Origin: Trematomus loennbergii | Taxonomy: Eukaryota > Chordata > Actinopteri > Perciformes > Nototheniidae | NCBI GenBank assembly: GCA_012861695.1 | Contig: JAAOOA010000186.1 | Span: 512,501 to 576,500 of the forward strand | Direction of reading: 5' to 3' | DNA: 64,000 nucleotides | Shown: piece by piece, positions 21,850-32,315 of the stretch | Numbering within the stretch: position 1 is the first letter of the stretch | How the letters are laid out: each line of letters opens with the position of its first letter | Program-made: the position numbers and the translations under genes | Notes under the pieces: model-generated | Database searches by the model: none | Seen by the model: the letters and a program-made list of their open reading frames with translations, nothing else | What the model was told of the DNA's origin: nothing

Positions 21850-22475
21850 GGAAAAGGCACAGACAAACTGCATGACATGCTATTCAATGTTTATTGAATT
21901 CCATGTATTTACAATGGATGTTCCTAAAACAACACTTTTAACGTCATAATCATGTTGCTGCTAGTCCTTTGATAGTCACCTGTTGGTCTCCTGTCCTTTC
22001 TGAAAGTCATAAAGATGACATTAGTCATTTAGATTACTTATGTCCTCAAGTACCATGGGATTACTGAAACCACCATGAATTAAAAAAATGGTAGAAATTA
22101 ATCTAATTTTGAAGCATGCCTTGCCATCCCCTCCCTCTAAATATATCAATAAACATTAGGAAGTGATGCTCCTGACTACCATACCTGTTTAAGAAGATAA
22201 TATTTGTTTTAAATAATTCAAAGCAATACACAACAGCAACAGGCTCTTTAACCAAGGCAACAGCCTAACATGTATAGTAAACTAGCTGTTCACACTATTC
22301 CTAATATTATCCATAAATATTAGCAGATTCTATTTATTTTTTAAAACATATTGATGTAAATACATACACATATCGGTATGTTGTATAAATATTGCAAATC
22401 AAGACCTTTATTCACTACTTATTACCAAAAATCGTAGTTCTATCTCCGGTAATCATGCATTCATATGTCCCGCCA
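21850..22475. other. No gene recognised
   Basis: AT-rich, inside the long-TIR element; no exon seen. Confidence 0.5.
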
Positions 22476-22566
22476 CGAACTTCCGGGGAACTATTGACTC
22501 TCCCTGAACCACGTGACGATCAAGCATTTTGGACTTCCGCTGTCGTAACTCTCTCTCTAAAGCCTC

Positions 22567-23617
22567 GGTTGCGGTCGAATACTCCAAAAAAACAGCTCCT
22601 AAGTTCTAACCCTATCGTCTATTCCTTGACCTCTGAGTGAAAGGTCACGGGGTTAAGGGATAGTGGATAGGAGAATTCAAAAGGACTTAGGAGAAGAGAC
22701 TGCGGTACTTTAGAGAATCGACTGCACTTCCACTATCCGACGTGTTTATGATGCGCCAGCGGAGGTCATGAATGTGCGCCTGCTGCTGTGGGGAAACTAT
22801 GGAAACTACAGTTTTCTATACAGCGGACTACAACATGGATGTTTAATAAGAACGAGGGACTACTGTAAACTCATCTAGAGACTCTGCACCGTGCTCTGAT
22901 GCTGTTATGCTTTATGAACGGGGACAACAGAGAAACATATTCTTCATGACCAAAGTTGGAATTGAAATAAAAAAGGAAAGTGAAACTTATGCTCGTCACC
23001 CTCTCCCTCCGGTCCACATTAATACAAATGATCCCAATACGTTTGATTGTATGAAAAGATCTTCAAATCAATACAAATGTATTTATTATAAACGTTAGTC
23101 CTTAACATCTATCACTGTGTATATCACCATTCAAACATCTTTTAAAAGTTGATCAAACCCCACACAGCTCACTAAAGACTGTGAAATGTTGACTTTATTT
23201 GATCATTTCAGTAAAAACTAACGTTCATATTTCTCTTTTTGATTATAATACTGATGAACGTTCAAAACAAAGCACTTTGGCAACTTACCACATACGTTTT
23301 AAAAAGCTTAATAAGCACAGTAACTTTCATGATATAATTTCTCGTTCATAATCGGTTGTTTCCGTGAACAGCCGACTGTTGTGGGACGGCAAATGCTGCG
23401 GCCGCAAGGCATTGTGGGGCAGCATTTTCTCCTCTCCTTTCGGTTAGGGAGGTCCAGTGGTTCCTAAGCTAAAGGAGGTTATAAAGGAAGTTTGAAACCT
23501 CCTTTCCTTTTAATTTAGAGAATTGGAACGGCTCTTATCATGGCTGCCACTGAGGGACTTCCGGGTCATTTCACTCCGTTAGGAAGGTTCCGCTAAATGG
23601 ACTATTCGACCGCAACC
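22567..23617. mobile_element. TIR transposon, GGTTGCGGTCGAATA type
   Basis: Left end GGTTGCGGTCGAATACTCC and right end (reverse complement) GGTTGCGGTCGAATAGTCC differ at one base in 19. CTC flanks both sides, consistent with a 3-bp target duplication. The unoccupied form of the site (GGCTCGTCTCAATACCCC, reverse strand) is seen at 32190-32215. The 1,051-bp interior has no recognisable coding region; subterminal sequence includes GCGGCCGCAAGGCATTGTGG near 23399. Confidence 0.8.
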
Positions 23618-23800
23618 CTCGTCTCAATACCCCTCCTCGACTCCTCCTTTCCCTCACTCGCGTCCCTTCCTTGCGTCTTAGCTCCGCCTCCGTAAGATGC
23701 GAGCGAGAGACACGAGGAGGTGACGCGAGGACAGAGGAGTCCTCAGGTATTAATTGGGATGTCCTCGTTCACTCAAACGTCACTCTTAAACGACGTCTGT
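23618..23800. mobile_element. GTCTCAATACCCCTCCTCGAC MITE-like segment, copy 1
   Basis: GTCTCAATACCCCTCCTCGA, then CTCCT; a related segment with the same end lies inverted at 32067-32240, where an inverted match to the same CCCCTCCTCGACTCCTC string occurs at both ends. Confidence 0.55.
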
Positions 23801-23823
23801 TAATGATGACATGTGCACAGCTG

Positions 23824-24957
23824 CAGTGGCGGCCGGTGGTCAATTTTTTGGTGGGGCTCTTGACGTACCGGGAGTGACCTGTTCGAGGGCCCGGGGGGTA
23901 GCCCCCCGGAATTTTTTTTCGAGAAATGACCCCTTAAATGATGACTTCTGGTGATGTTAGAGGGGGGGGGAAAGGAGAAATCGAGGCTTAAATATATGAG
24001 AAGACTGATCAATACCTCCATAATCTTCAGTGTGGAAAATATTATTTATCAACCTGAACATCTACTACTTTACCAGGAACCGTTGGAAAATACATCACAG
24101 ACAATGCAACAAACGTGGAGACAGAACAATCACTTCTGTGATAAATGCCCACTTATTCATAAACTTCTAACAACCATGGGAAACCTCCTCTCTACATATA
24201 AAGTGATATCCAAGCATGGGAAACAAAAGACAGCATTTACCTGTTTGCATCCAGCTAGCCAAGCCTTTTGGTGTACCAGCTACGTGTGAAGCCGTGTATA
24301 AGTTTTGTCTTTTTCACGAGATTGCTGCGATATATTCAAATCGGGTTGGTCCGGTCCAAGGTCTTTAAGCAACAATTTATCTGCCAAACTTCTCCTTTCG
24401 AAAGGATTGGAGATTAGCTCTTGAACAGAATTAGGCGGGGACCGAGGTCCGGAGACTCCACCTGCACACGAAGCCATCCTCATCAACTACTGCGTCACCC
24501 GGATACGAGTCACTGTCCAAACTACTCACAGACTGCACGGGGCGCTGACATTAGCGCCCCGTGACCGTCAAATTTGACGACGCTGATTGGCTGAAATTAT
24601 GTTTTCGCGGCATAGTTTACACGTTACAGATAGCAACAGTCAGCTGCTAGTGGCTGCTGCTGCACTGGTTGAGGGCTCCTCTCTTAGCGCCTCAGACGAG
24701 AGAAGGTACACGGGCAAGGCCAGGCAGGAAACATGTGACTTATCAGTAACTTTAGACATCGTAACACAATTTTAAACGAGATTTTATTGTAGATTATACA
24801 TTTTACTGATACCAATTATATAATATTTACCTTGTTCATTAAAAATAAAAATAAAAATATATATATTTTTAAATATTTTTTTATTTTTATTTTTATTTTT
24901 TAATATGGGAAGAGGTGGGGCGGCGCCCCTAGCGCCCCTATGGACCGGCCGCCACTG
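23824..24957 (-). mobile_element. hAT transposon, CAGTGGCGGCCGGT type
   Basis: Ends CAGTGGCGGCCGGT on both strands, with an exact 8-bp duplication CACAGCTG at 23816-23823 and 24958-24965. Internally deleted: only the start of a minus-strand transposase is visible (24200-24486). G- and AT-runs lie near both ends. Confidence 0.93.
24190..24486 (-). pseudogene. N-terminal piece of a TTF-finger hAT transposase
   Basis: The minus-strand frame includes FERRSLADKLLLKDLGPDQP, then ISQQSREKDKTYTRLHT, a stop, then QKAWLAGCKQVNAVFCFPC. The DLGPDQP motif and the W-L-x(6-10)-AFCFPC segment are the hallmarks of the TTF-type zinc finger that opens ZMYM1-like hAT transposases. A stop codon separates them and no catalytic region follows before the element ends. 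It belongs to the 23824-24957 transposon. Confidence 0.7.
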
Positions 24958-24965
24958 CACAGCTG

Positions 24966-25551
24966 TATCCCCTCTCATTGGGTTTAACTAAATAACCCTT
25001 TAGAACCGGCCCATTTATTGTTAAATATGTTTTTAAATGATGAATCTTTCTCTTGTTAGTCAAGGAATTCAATGTATGATGGTTGGTCCTGCTTTTGTGT
25101 TCCGTTTTGGTGTAAAATGTATATTTCAATAAAATTATAATTATAATAATGTGAAAGCCTTTACTCTGAACATGTGTGTCCTGTAGATCCCCACATTCAC
25201 CACAAACCCACATTCAGGACTGTGCATTTTAAATAATTTAACTACTCAATATTTTAACACAAAACAAAACAAATAATTTTATTTATCAAGATCTAGCCAT
25301 TTATGAAATAGCTTTCTTAATAGCTATGTTTTAGTGACGTTCAAGATCATTAAACATGACTTAAATTGTTAGTATAACCTTAAGAAATGAATTGCACATA
25401 ATAATTCCCACGGAGCTGTGAGCACTTATACATTTATGTGACGCTTTTCCACTCATTCTTCCAGTTCTCCGTTTTCCTCTCTTGAAATCGACCAGCTGTG
25501 AAGGTGGGGGCGGGGCTTTGATACGCGAGTAGTGAAAACACTTCCGCATAG
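24966..25551. other. No gene recognised
   Basis: AT-rich sequence between the hAT and the first copy of the tandem TIR element. Confidence 0.5.
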
Positions 25552-26049
25552 TATGAGGTGTGATTTGTGCCAAAGAGCGAACTCACTGAGCAGACAATCG
25601 TGTCGGTCGTCGCCTACCATGCCGTGAACTATGCCGTGAGAGAAGTAACGTGACACTCTCGTCGCCACCCCTCTCGTCTGAGAAGCTACGTGACGTCTGC
25701 GTCTGAAGTGACTTTACTTAGTTATCACCAAATAACCCAGTAATGTTACAGCTACGTTGCTGTTCAAGCTAGAATCTATTTCAATATAGTTTTGGTATTA
25801 AAATAATGTTACACCTCTTGTATGCCCTGAATGCAAAAAACAACCACAGACAAGAATATATTTTTAATTATCAAAATGATAACAAAGGCTGAAAAAACAG
25901 GAGAAGCCTGTCTTCCCTTGGTCTCCAGGAGAAAACTGTATATCACCAAGTTTTCATATAGTTTTGTGTGTGAAATAGATCGCTGCAGTGAACACGACTT
26001 TATGTATTTGTTTATGGTTTATTTGATTTGGAGGGATGCAGTATACGGG

Positions 26050-26982
26050 TCATTCCAGAATTGGAGGACAATTTAGACACCAACATTTTTGAAAAATGAA
26101 CCTTTCATTTTATTATTTTTTGTTATGTATTTAGGAAAAACAGATAATAAACCATCAAAAAAAGTGATTTGCCCAGCTAAGGCATCAAATGTATATTTTC
26201 CAATGAAGAATTAACCCTGTTACTCTAATTATAGTAACAGGGTTGAAAATCAATGCTAATTTTAGCTTTTACCTCAGGAATTAATGCTAGCTGCACAATG
26301 TAATGCTATTGTCAAGGAATGGACACACTTAGATATTTAACTAAAGAAAGATACATTTGAAATTAATTTGTTTTAGTCTCATAATTTGAGTAACAGGGTT
26401 GCGTTTGTATGAGTGCCACACTCCTTCAAGAGTGACAAGATTGGAAATATATTACAAATAAAAGAGAGGACTTAGTTTTGGTCTACCCATGGTAGTAGCA
26501 CATGGCTTGCTGATGTCCTTTCCACTGTGTCATGCGACAAACAGTTTTTTCACTTCCTCTGCCAAGCTAAAAAGGTTTCGGTAACAGGGTTGCGCGCATG
26601 TTGAGGGACACACCTTCTGTGCAAAATTACTGTTATTTAAAATGTGTTTATGATTTAACAAATTGATTTTACCATTACAAGACACATATATCAATAGAAT
26701 AATACCAAAAAAGTAAATAAAAACCCTATTTTAAATGTTATATTTGACATGCAAGTTGGTCACCAAGAAGCTGGGACAAGAGAAAAGGGCAATTTTAGGG
26801 GGTGTTCGAGAGCTATTTGATATTTTAAATAATATTTTGAAACCACTTTTTCTTCAACTTTATATGCATCTTGTCTCAAGACAAGTATATTTAACACAAC
26901 AAGTGCATGTCTTAGCTTTTTGGGCATGGATTATTAGATTTTTTATATGGGGGACATGAAATGTCCTCCAATTCTGGAATGA
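26050..26982. mobile_element. Nested TIR segment TCATTCCAGAATTGGAGGACA
   Basis: TCATTCCAGAATTGGAGG at 26050 is the exact inverse of 26962-26982. Inside, GTAACAGGGTT occurs at about 26234, 26390 and 26580, and inverted at 26213. The 26213/26234 pair forms a hairpin with 12-bp arms. The same segment is present in copies 2 and 3. No coding function is recognised. Confidence 0.75.
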
Positions 26983-27245
26983 GAAGTTCAGAGAAGAGGC
27001 AACCCCTATATATTGTTTATTTGATTTCATTTCAGCACCATGGCAGAGGCAAATATAGAGTTAATGTGTGGAGATTATAATGTCCCGTTTACTAAAATAT
27101 GCTATTGTTTTATGATGTTTAGTGACAAAATAGTCACTGTGCTACATTTTGCTGCACTCAAGCATACTTCTGAAGACAAGAGTTGTGTCCCCCTTTGGCC
27201 ACAAGGGGGAGTATATATATATTGTATATATATATATTTTGTCTA

Positions 27246-27335
27246 GATGTTGCAACTATACAGAGCTTTGGCAATACTATATGTAACTGAGGTCATGCTA
27301 ATAAAGCTATTGAATTGAATTGAATATACCTTTAA
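27246..27335 (+). repeat. Retroposon-like 3' tail (AATAAAG...TTGAATTGAATTGAA)
   Basis: CTATACAGAGCTTTGGCAAT, then CTAATAAAGCTATTGAATTG, ends in a TGAAT repeat, as in 3' ends of several fish LINE/SINE families. Also present in copies 2 and 3. Confidence 0.5.
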
Positions 27336-27745
27336 GTGAGCTGTCAGGAGGAAACAAAGGTTCGCCAACACATTGCACTTTAAAGCTGAAAAAGTACAAA
27401 GACGTGAAACGATGTGCTGCAATGTCTGTGTATCTTTGAAGAATGCCAAGTAAAGGAAGAAAGTAATAACTCGCACTGAGTCTTAATACATTACTTTATT
27501 TCTATTATATAGAAACACTATCCAATGATTTATTATGTTTGTGTTACACACACCATTACTGAATTCATTCTAAAACCAAGAATAACCTACATACAACAAT
27601 AGGGAGCCCTGGCTCAAGGACGGACAAAACAAGGACACCACACATGATTATTTTCCAATTACAGTATATTTATTTAAAGAGAGTAACTAATTGTGATATC
27701 AGTTAATCAGTAATGTGTGTAGCGTACGGGTGTGTGATGTGTCAG

Positions 27746-27800
27746 CAGGGCCGGACTGGGACCATAGGTCAGGCCGGGAATCTACACCCAGCCAGGCCAC
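27746..27800. mobile_element. Single hAT-type end CAGGGCCGGACTGGGAC
   Basis: CAGGGCCGGACTGGGACCA is a common teleost hAT terminus. It starts exactly where copy 2 (short form) departs from copies 1 and 3. I find no opposite end within the element. Confidence 0.6.
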
Positions 27801-28130
27801 TACAGTTTTGTTTGGGGGCGTTTTGCTGGATGTATCATCAATATTTACAACGTTGCTGCCCGTAGTGATCGCCCTACCGTTTGAATCTACTACTTAAATA
27901 GAAACATATGACATAGGATATTGTTAAAAAAAGTGTGCATATGTATTTGGGAACCTTTCCATGTGAACATGTTTTATTTGGGGGTGGACCTCAAATGGAT
28001 TAAACTGTGATCAATAACTATAGTAACTTATTGAGAGAACATGAACATAGCTTGCTTATACTGTTGTCATTACATTTCCTTTGTTCAGTGTTTTCATAGA
28101 CATAGCCTATTGAAACAGTTTCCTCTGTAC

Positions 28131-28203
28131 CTGCCAGTTCTGTCCACTGAGCTCTGCATCTCTCCCTCAGGGTCATCACCATCAGCATCATCTGATAGTG
28201 GAA
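28131..28203 (-). pseudogene. Exon-like segment, acidic peptide, copy 1
   Basis: On the minus strand a 73-bp segment is bounded by TTATTCAG and GTACAG and reads PLSDDADGDDPEGEMQSSVD without stops. The same segment is at 34065-34137 on the plus strand. It resembles the acidic linker exons of hAT transposases but is too short to assign. Confidence 0.4.
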
Positions 28204-29639
28204 CTGAATAAGGAGAACATGTAATCATTACATTAACAACTATATATGAAATAACATTATTCAAGAACATACATTATGCAACACTTATTTTATCACTTAG
28301 TTGACCCTGTATTTGCATGGCCTAATACCATAATGAGTGTCTCCCCTTTAGACAACATAACCATCTCAAGTTCACAGTATGAGGGGTTTGTAGCCCCACA
28401 GTTAGCTGCAGTCTAACGGTTATATTACATATATTTGCCTTGAGTAACATTAAGGACATGTTTGGGCCTTAGCCTTATAGTCTCCAGTCACACAGGGCCT
28501 ATACTAACTTAGCATTGGACTGAGAAACTGTTTTGTTGACAGTCGATGTGCACATCAGGCTACAATATAGAAAGAAATGTGGCTCATAATGTTCGCTCAC
28601 TTACTTTCTGCTTCGTCATTCTATACCATACGGGGTTCTGAATAAATCAGTGATTTTAGCACATTTCACTGCCTTTTGCTGCAGGATGGGGGTCCATCCT
28701 TCCACAATAATTAATCTTGCCGTCAGTTTCAGTCGGTCCAGTCCACACTAATGTAAACAGCAGCGCGCTGGTCTCGTGAGAAACGGAGAGTGGAACAACC
28801 ATCACATCTTCATTATTCTCCTGAAATGTAAATGTGCCCATTCGCTAGTCTGACACATAGACTGTATATATAAAGGTCTGGTCTGACAGGTGCGTGGTTC
28901 TCACTGCGCTTCATACCGGTGCAACTTTGAACACCTTCAATATATGCCGCATTAATGGATTTGGCCTGCAGTCACCGCATCTGGGCTGAATTAAACACGC
29001 ATTATTTTTAGTCCTGTGTGTTTATTAGAGGCCATGTCAGCAGGCCACATCACATCATGCCAGCGCTGCGTTCACAAGACATACAAGCCACAAACTGGCA
29101 ATCGAAACATGCTACAACCTGAGGGACAGTGAATGAGACACACAGACACAGACACACCCACACCACACACACCTTGAGGGAGGGAGGGACAGGTGATCGC
29201 AGTGCAGCGATCAGCTGTTCCCGAGCAGAGAGAGAGAGAGAGACAGCTGCTAGACACAACTCTTATTAATCCCCGTACCGGACAATTGTTATTTGTTCCA
29301 AATCGGAACCGGATTTTGGTTCCCGATCCTCATCACATCCCAGCCACAGCCGTGGTCTTAACCGGTCTTGACATAAAATCTCGAGTCCTATAGGTCTGAT
29401 ACAGAGACAATACGAAACCAAATGCAGTCGATTCCGAGACCAATACCGTTAAAAAGTGGTCTGGAGACCGGTCTCGAGTACAACACCAGCAAATATTCTC
29501 ATACTAATGATTATTAATTAGTATTCCCCTCTCTTCTGATACCAACACTGTGCCGATGAGAAAGTGTACCTGTAACACTCTCCAAACTACTGTAGGAGCG
29601 GAATCATTCGAAAAATATAATATAGGATAATGCTATACA

Positions 29640-29900
29640 ATGCTAACGGAGGCGAGACGTACGTTATTCACGCGCTTATCCACACGCTTATGTACACGTA
29701 CGTTATCATAACGCGTATCTTAGATAGCACTTTCAAAGCTACGCCGCCGCCACGTGAGCGCGTACTTTGAGCGCACCTATGATACGTCGCCGTGACGTCT
29801 GACGTCTGACAACGTCGTGACGTCGCCTGTATCGTACGTCAACCCATTCAAAATTGATGGAGGTGTTGGCGTACGTTGACACGTCAGTTCTCCGCTCAGT
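29640..29900. repeat. ACGT-rich subterminal block of copy 1
   Basis: Contains more than ten ACGT cores, several as TGACGTC or GTACGT, in strong contrast to the AT-rich interior. A counterpart near the left end is at 25650-25710, and the copy 3 equivalent is at 32370-32610. Confidence 0.8.
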
Positions 29901-29913
29901 GAGCTTAGTTATC

Positions 29914-32065
29914 TATGAGGTGTGATTTGTGCCAAAGAGCGAACTCACTGAGCAGACAAACGTGTCGGTCGTCGTCTACCATGCCGTGAGAGAAGTAACG
30001 TGACACTCTCGTCGCCACCCCTCTCGTCTGAGAAGCTACGTGACGTCTGCGTCTGAAGTTACTTTACTTAGTTATCACCAAATAACCCAGTAATGTTACA
30101 GCTACGTTGCTGTTCAAGCTAGAATCTATTTCAATATAGTTTTGGTATTAAAATAATGTTACACCTCTTGTATGCCCTGAATGCAAAAAACAACCACAGA
30201 CAAGAATATATATTTTAATTATCAAAATGATAACAAAGGCTGAAAAAACAGGAGAAGCCTGTCTTCCCTTGGTCTCCAGGAGAAAACTGTATATCACCAA
30301 GTTTTCATATAGTTTTGTGTGTGAAATAGATCGCTGCAGTGAACACGACTTTATGTATTTGTTTATGGTTTATTTGATTTGGAGGGATGCAGTATACGGG
30401 TCATTCCAGAATTGGAGGACAATTTAGACACCAACATTTTTGAAAAATGAACCTTTCATTTTATTTTTTGTTATGTATTTAGGAAAAACAGATAAACCAT
30501 CAAAAAAAGTGATTTGCCCAGCTAAGGCATCAAATGTATATTTTCCAATGAAGAATTAACCCTGTTACTCTAATTATAGTAACAGGGTTGAAAATCAATG
30601 CTAATTTTAGCTTTTACCTCAGGAATTAATGCTAGCTGCACAATGTAATGCTATTGTCAAGGAATGGACACACTTAGATATTTAACTAAAGAAAGATACA
30701 TTTGAAATTAATTTGTTTTAGTCTCATAATTTGAGTAACAGGGTTGCGTTTGTATGAGTGCCACACTCCTTCAAGAGTGACAAGATTGGAAATATATTAC
30801 AAATAAAAGAGAGGACTTAGTTTTGGTCTACCCATGGTAGTAGCACATGGCTTGCTGATGTCCTTTCCACTGTGTCATGCGACAAACAGTTTTTTCACTT
30901 CCTCTGCCAAGCTAAAAAGGTTTCGGTAACAGGGTTGCGCGCATGTTGAGGGACACACTTCTGTGCAAAATTACTGTTATTTAAAATGTGTTTATGATTT
31001 AACAAATTGATTTTACCATTACAAGACACATATATCAATAGAATAATACCAAAAAAGTAAATAAAAACCCTATTTTAAATGTTATTTTGACATGCAAGTT
31101 GGTCACCAAGAAGCTGGGACAAGTAAAAGGGCAATTTTAGGGGTGTTCGAGAGCTATTTGATATTTAAATAATATTTTGAAACCACTTTTTCTACAACTT
31201 TATATGCATCTTGTCTCAAGACAAGTATATTTAACACAACAAGTGCATGTCTTAGCTTTTTGGGCATGGATTATAGATTTTTATATGGGGACATGAAATG
31301 TCTCCAATTCTGGAATGAGAAGTTCAGAGAAGAGGCAACCCCTATATTGTTTATTTTATTTCATTTCAGCACCATGGCAGAGGCAAATATAGAGTTAATG
31401 TGCGGAGATTATAATGTCCCGTTTACTAAAATATGTATTGTTTTATGATGTTTAGTAGACAAAATAGTCACTGTGCTACATTTTGCTGCACTCAAGCATA
31501 CTTCTGAAGACAAGAGTGTGTCCCCCTTTGGGCCAAGGGGGAGTATATATTTTGTAATATATATATATTTTGTATAGATGTTGCAACTATACAGAGCTTT
31601 GGCAATTACATAATGTAACTGAGGTCATGCTATAAAGCTATTGAATTGAATTGAATATACCTTTAAGTGAGCTGTCAGGAGGAAACAAAGGTTCACCAAC
31701 ACATTGCACTCTACTGCTGAGAAAGGCTGTACAAAGACGTGAAACGATGTGCTGCAATGTCTGTATATTTTTTAAGAATGCCAAGTAAAGGAAGAAAGTA
31801 ATAACTCGCACTGATCTTAATACATTACTTTATTCTATATATAACACTATCCAATGATTTATATGTTTGTGTTACACACACCATTAACCTATACAACAAT
31901 AGGAGCCCTGGCTCAAGGACGGACAAAACAAGGCACCACACATGATTATTTTCCAATTACATATATTTATTAAAGAGAGTAACTCAATTGTGATATCAGT
32001 TAATCAGTAATGTGTGTAGTGTACGGGTGTGTGATGTGTCAGCTCTTTGGCACAAATCACACCTC
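29914..32065 (+). mobile_element. Tandem TIR element, copy 2 (short form)
   Basis: A 2,152-bp derivative with both TIRs: TATGAGGTGTGATTTGTGCC at left, CTCTTTGGCACAAATCAC at right. It matches copy 1 from 25552 to about 27745 (ending TGTGTGATGTGTCAG) with small indels, then goes straight to the right TIR. It lacks the roughly 2.2 kb between 27746 and 29913. Confidence 0.88.
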
Positions 32066-32240
32066 CGCACCCCTCCTCCCTCACCCCTCCTCGACTCCTC
32101 CGTGTGCATTTCAGCTATTGGGACGTCCTTCAACATGGCGTGGCTTGATCGATTTCCGGGTCAAGTCCCGGAGGAGGGGAAGAGAGGAGTCGAGGAGGGG
32201 TATTGAGACGAGCCTTATATGGCGCTGACTCAAACCTCAT
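32066..32240. mobile_element. MITE-like segment, copy 2
   Basis: CCCCTCCTCGACTCCTC near 32088 is inverted as GAGTCGAGGAGGGG near 32187-32200. The right part (GTATTGAGACGAGCCTTATA, then TGGCGCTGAC) is the empty counterpart of the site occupied by 22567-23617. Confidence 0.55.
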
Positions 32241-32315
32241 CTTATGCCCAAATATGGCGCAAATGCGCTCCGCAGCCGTTGGGAGGTTCCGGCGCTAACA
32301 GTTCATGAGCGTGCG

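Larger units (their letters stand above)
18390..22560 (-). mobile_element. Long-TIR element with a THAP exon and a giant minisatellite
   Basis: Sequence at 18390-18492 (GCCGTATAATAGAAGAGTTACG, then CAATAGTTCCCCGGAAGTT) is an imperfect inverted copy of 22476-22556 (AACTTCCGGGGAACTATTG, then GTCGTAACTCTCTCTCTA). The right TIR is also found alone at 43737-43830, where it runs on to ATATGGCGCTGAC, the inverse of the left tip. I infer an element of about 4.2 kb with TIRs near 100 bp. It contains a minus-strand THAP exon (21657-21819), compatible with a P-element-like transposase source. Most of the expected transposase length is occupied by the 23-bp minisatellite. Confidence 0.6.
25552..29913 (+). 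mobile_element. Tandem TIR element, copy 1 (full-length form, right TIR missing)
   Basis: Begins TATGAGGTGTGATTTGTGCC and runs 4.36 kb to CTCAGTGAGCTTAGTTATCT, the same inner boundary that precedes the terminal repeat in copy 3. Directly at that point copy 2's left TIR starts, so copy 1's right TIR of about 26 bp is absent. The left half is shared with copies 2 and 3, the right half only with copy 3. CpG-rich sequence with many ACGT cores lies next to each end. No transposase domain is recognised; short open frames (25831-26076, 26735-26959) are shared between copies but match nothing I know. Confidence 0.85.

Noticed and set aside
27178..27215. Third CTCF-like motif (CCACAAGGGGGAGT)
   Set aside because: Mismatch at a core C position, and it lies in a multi-copy element.
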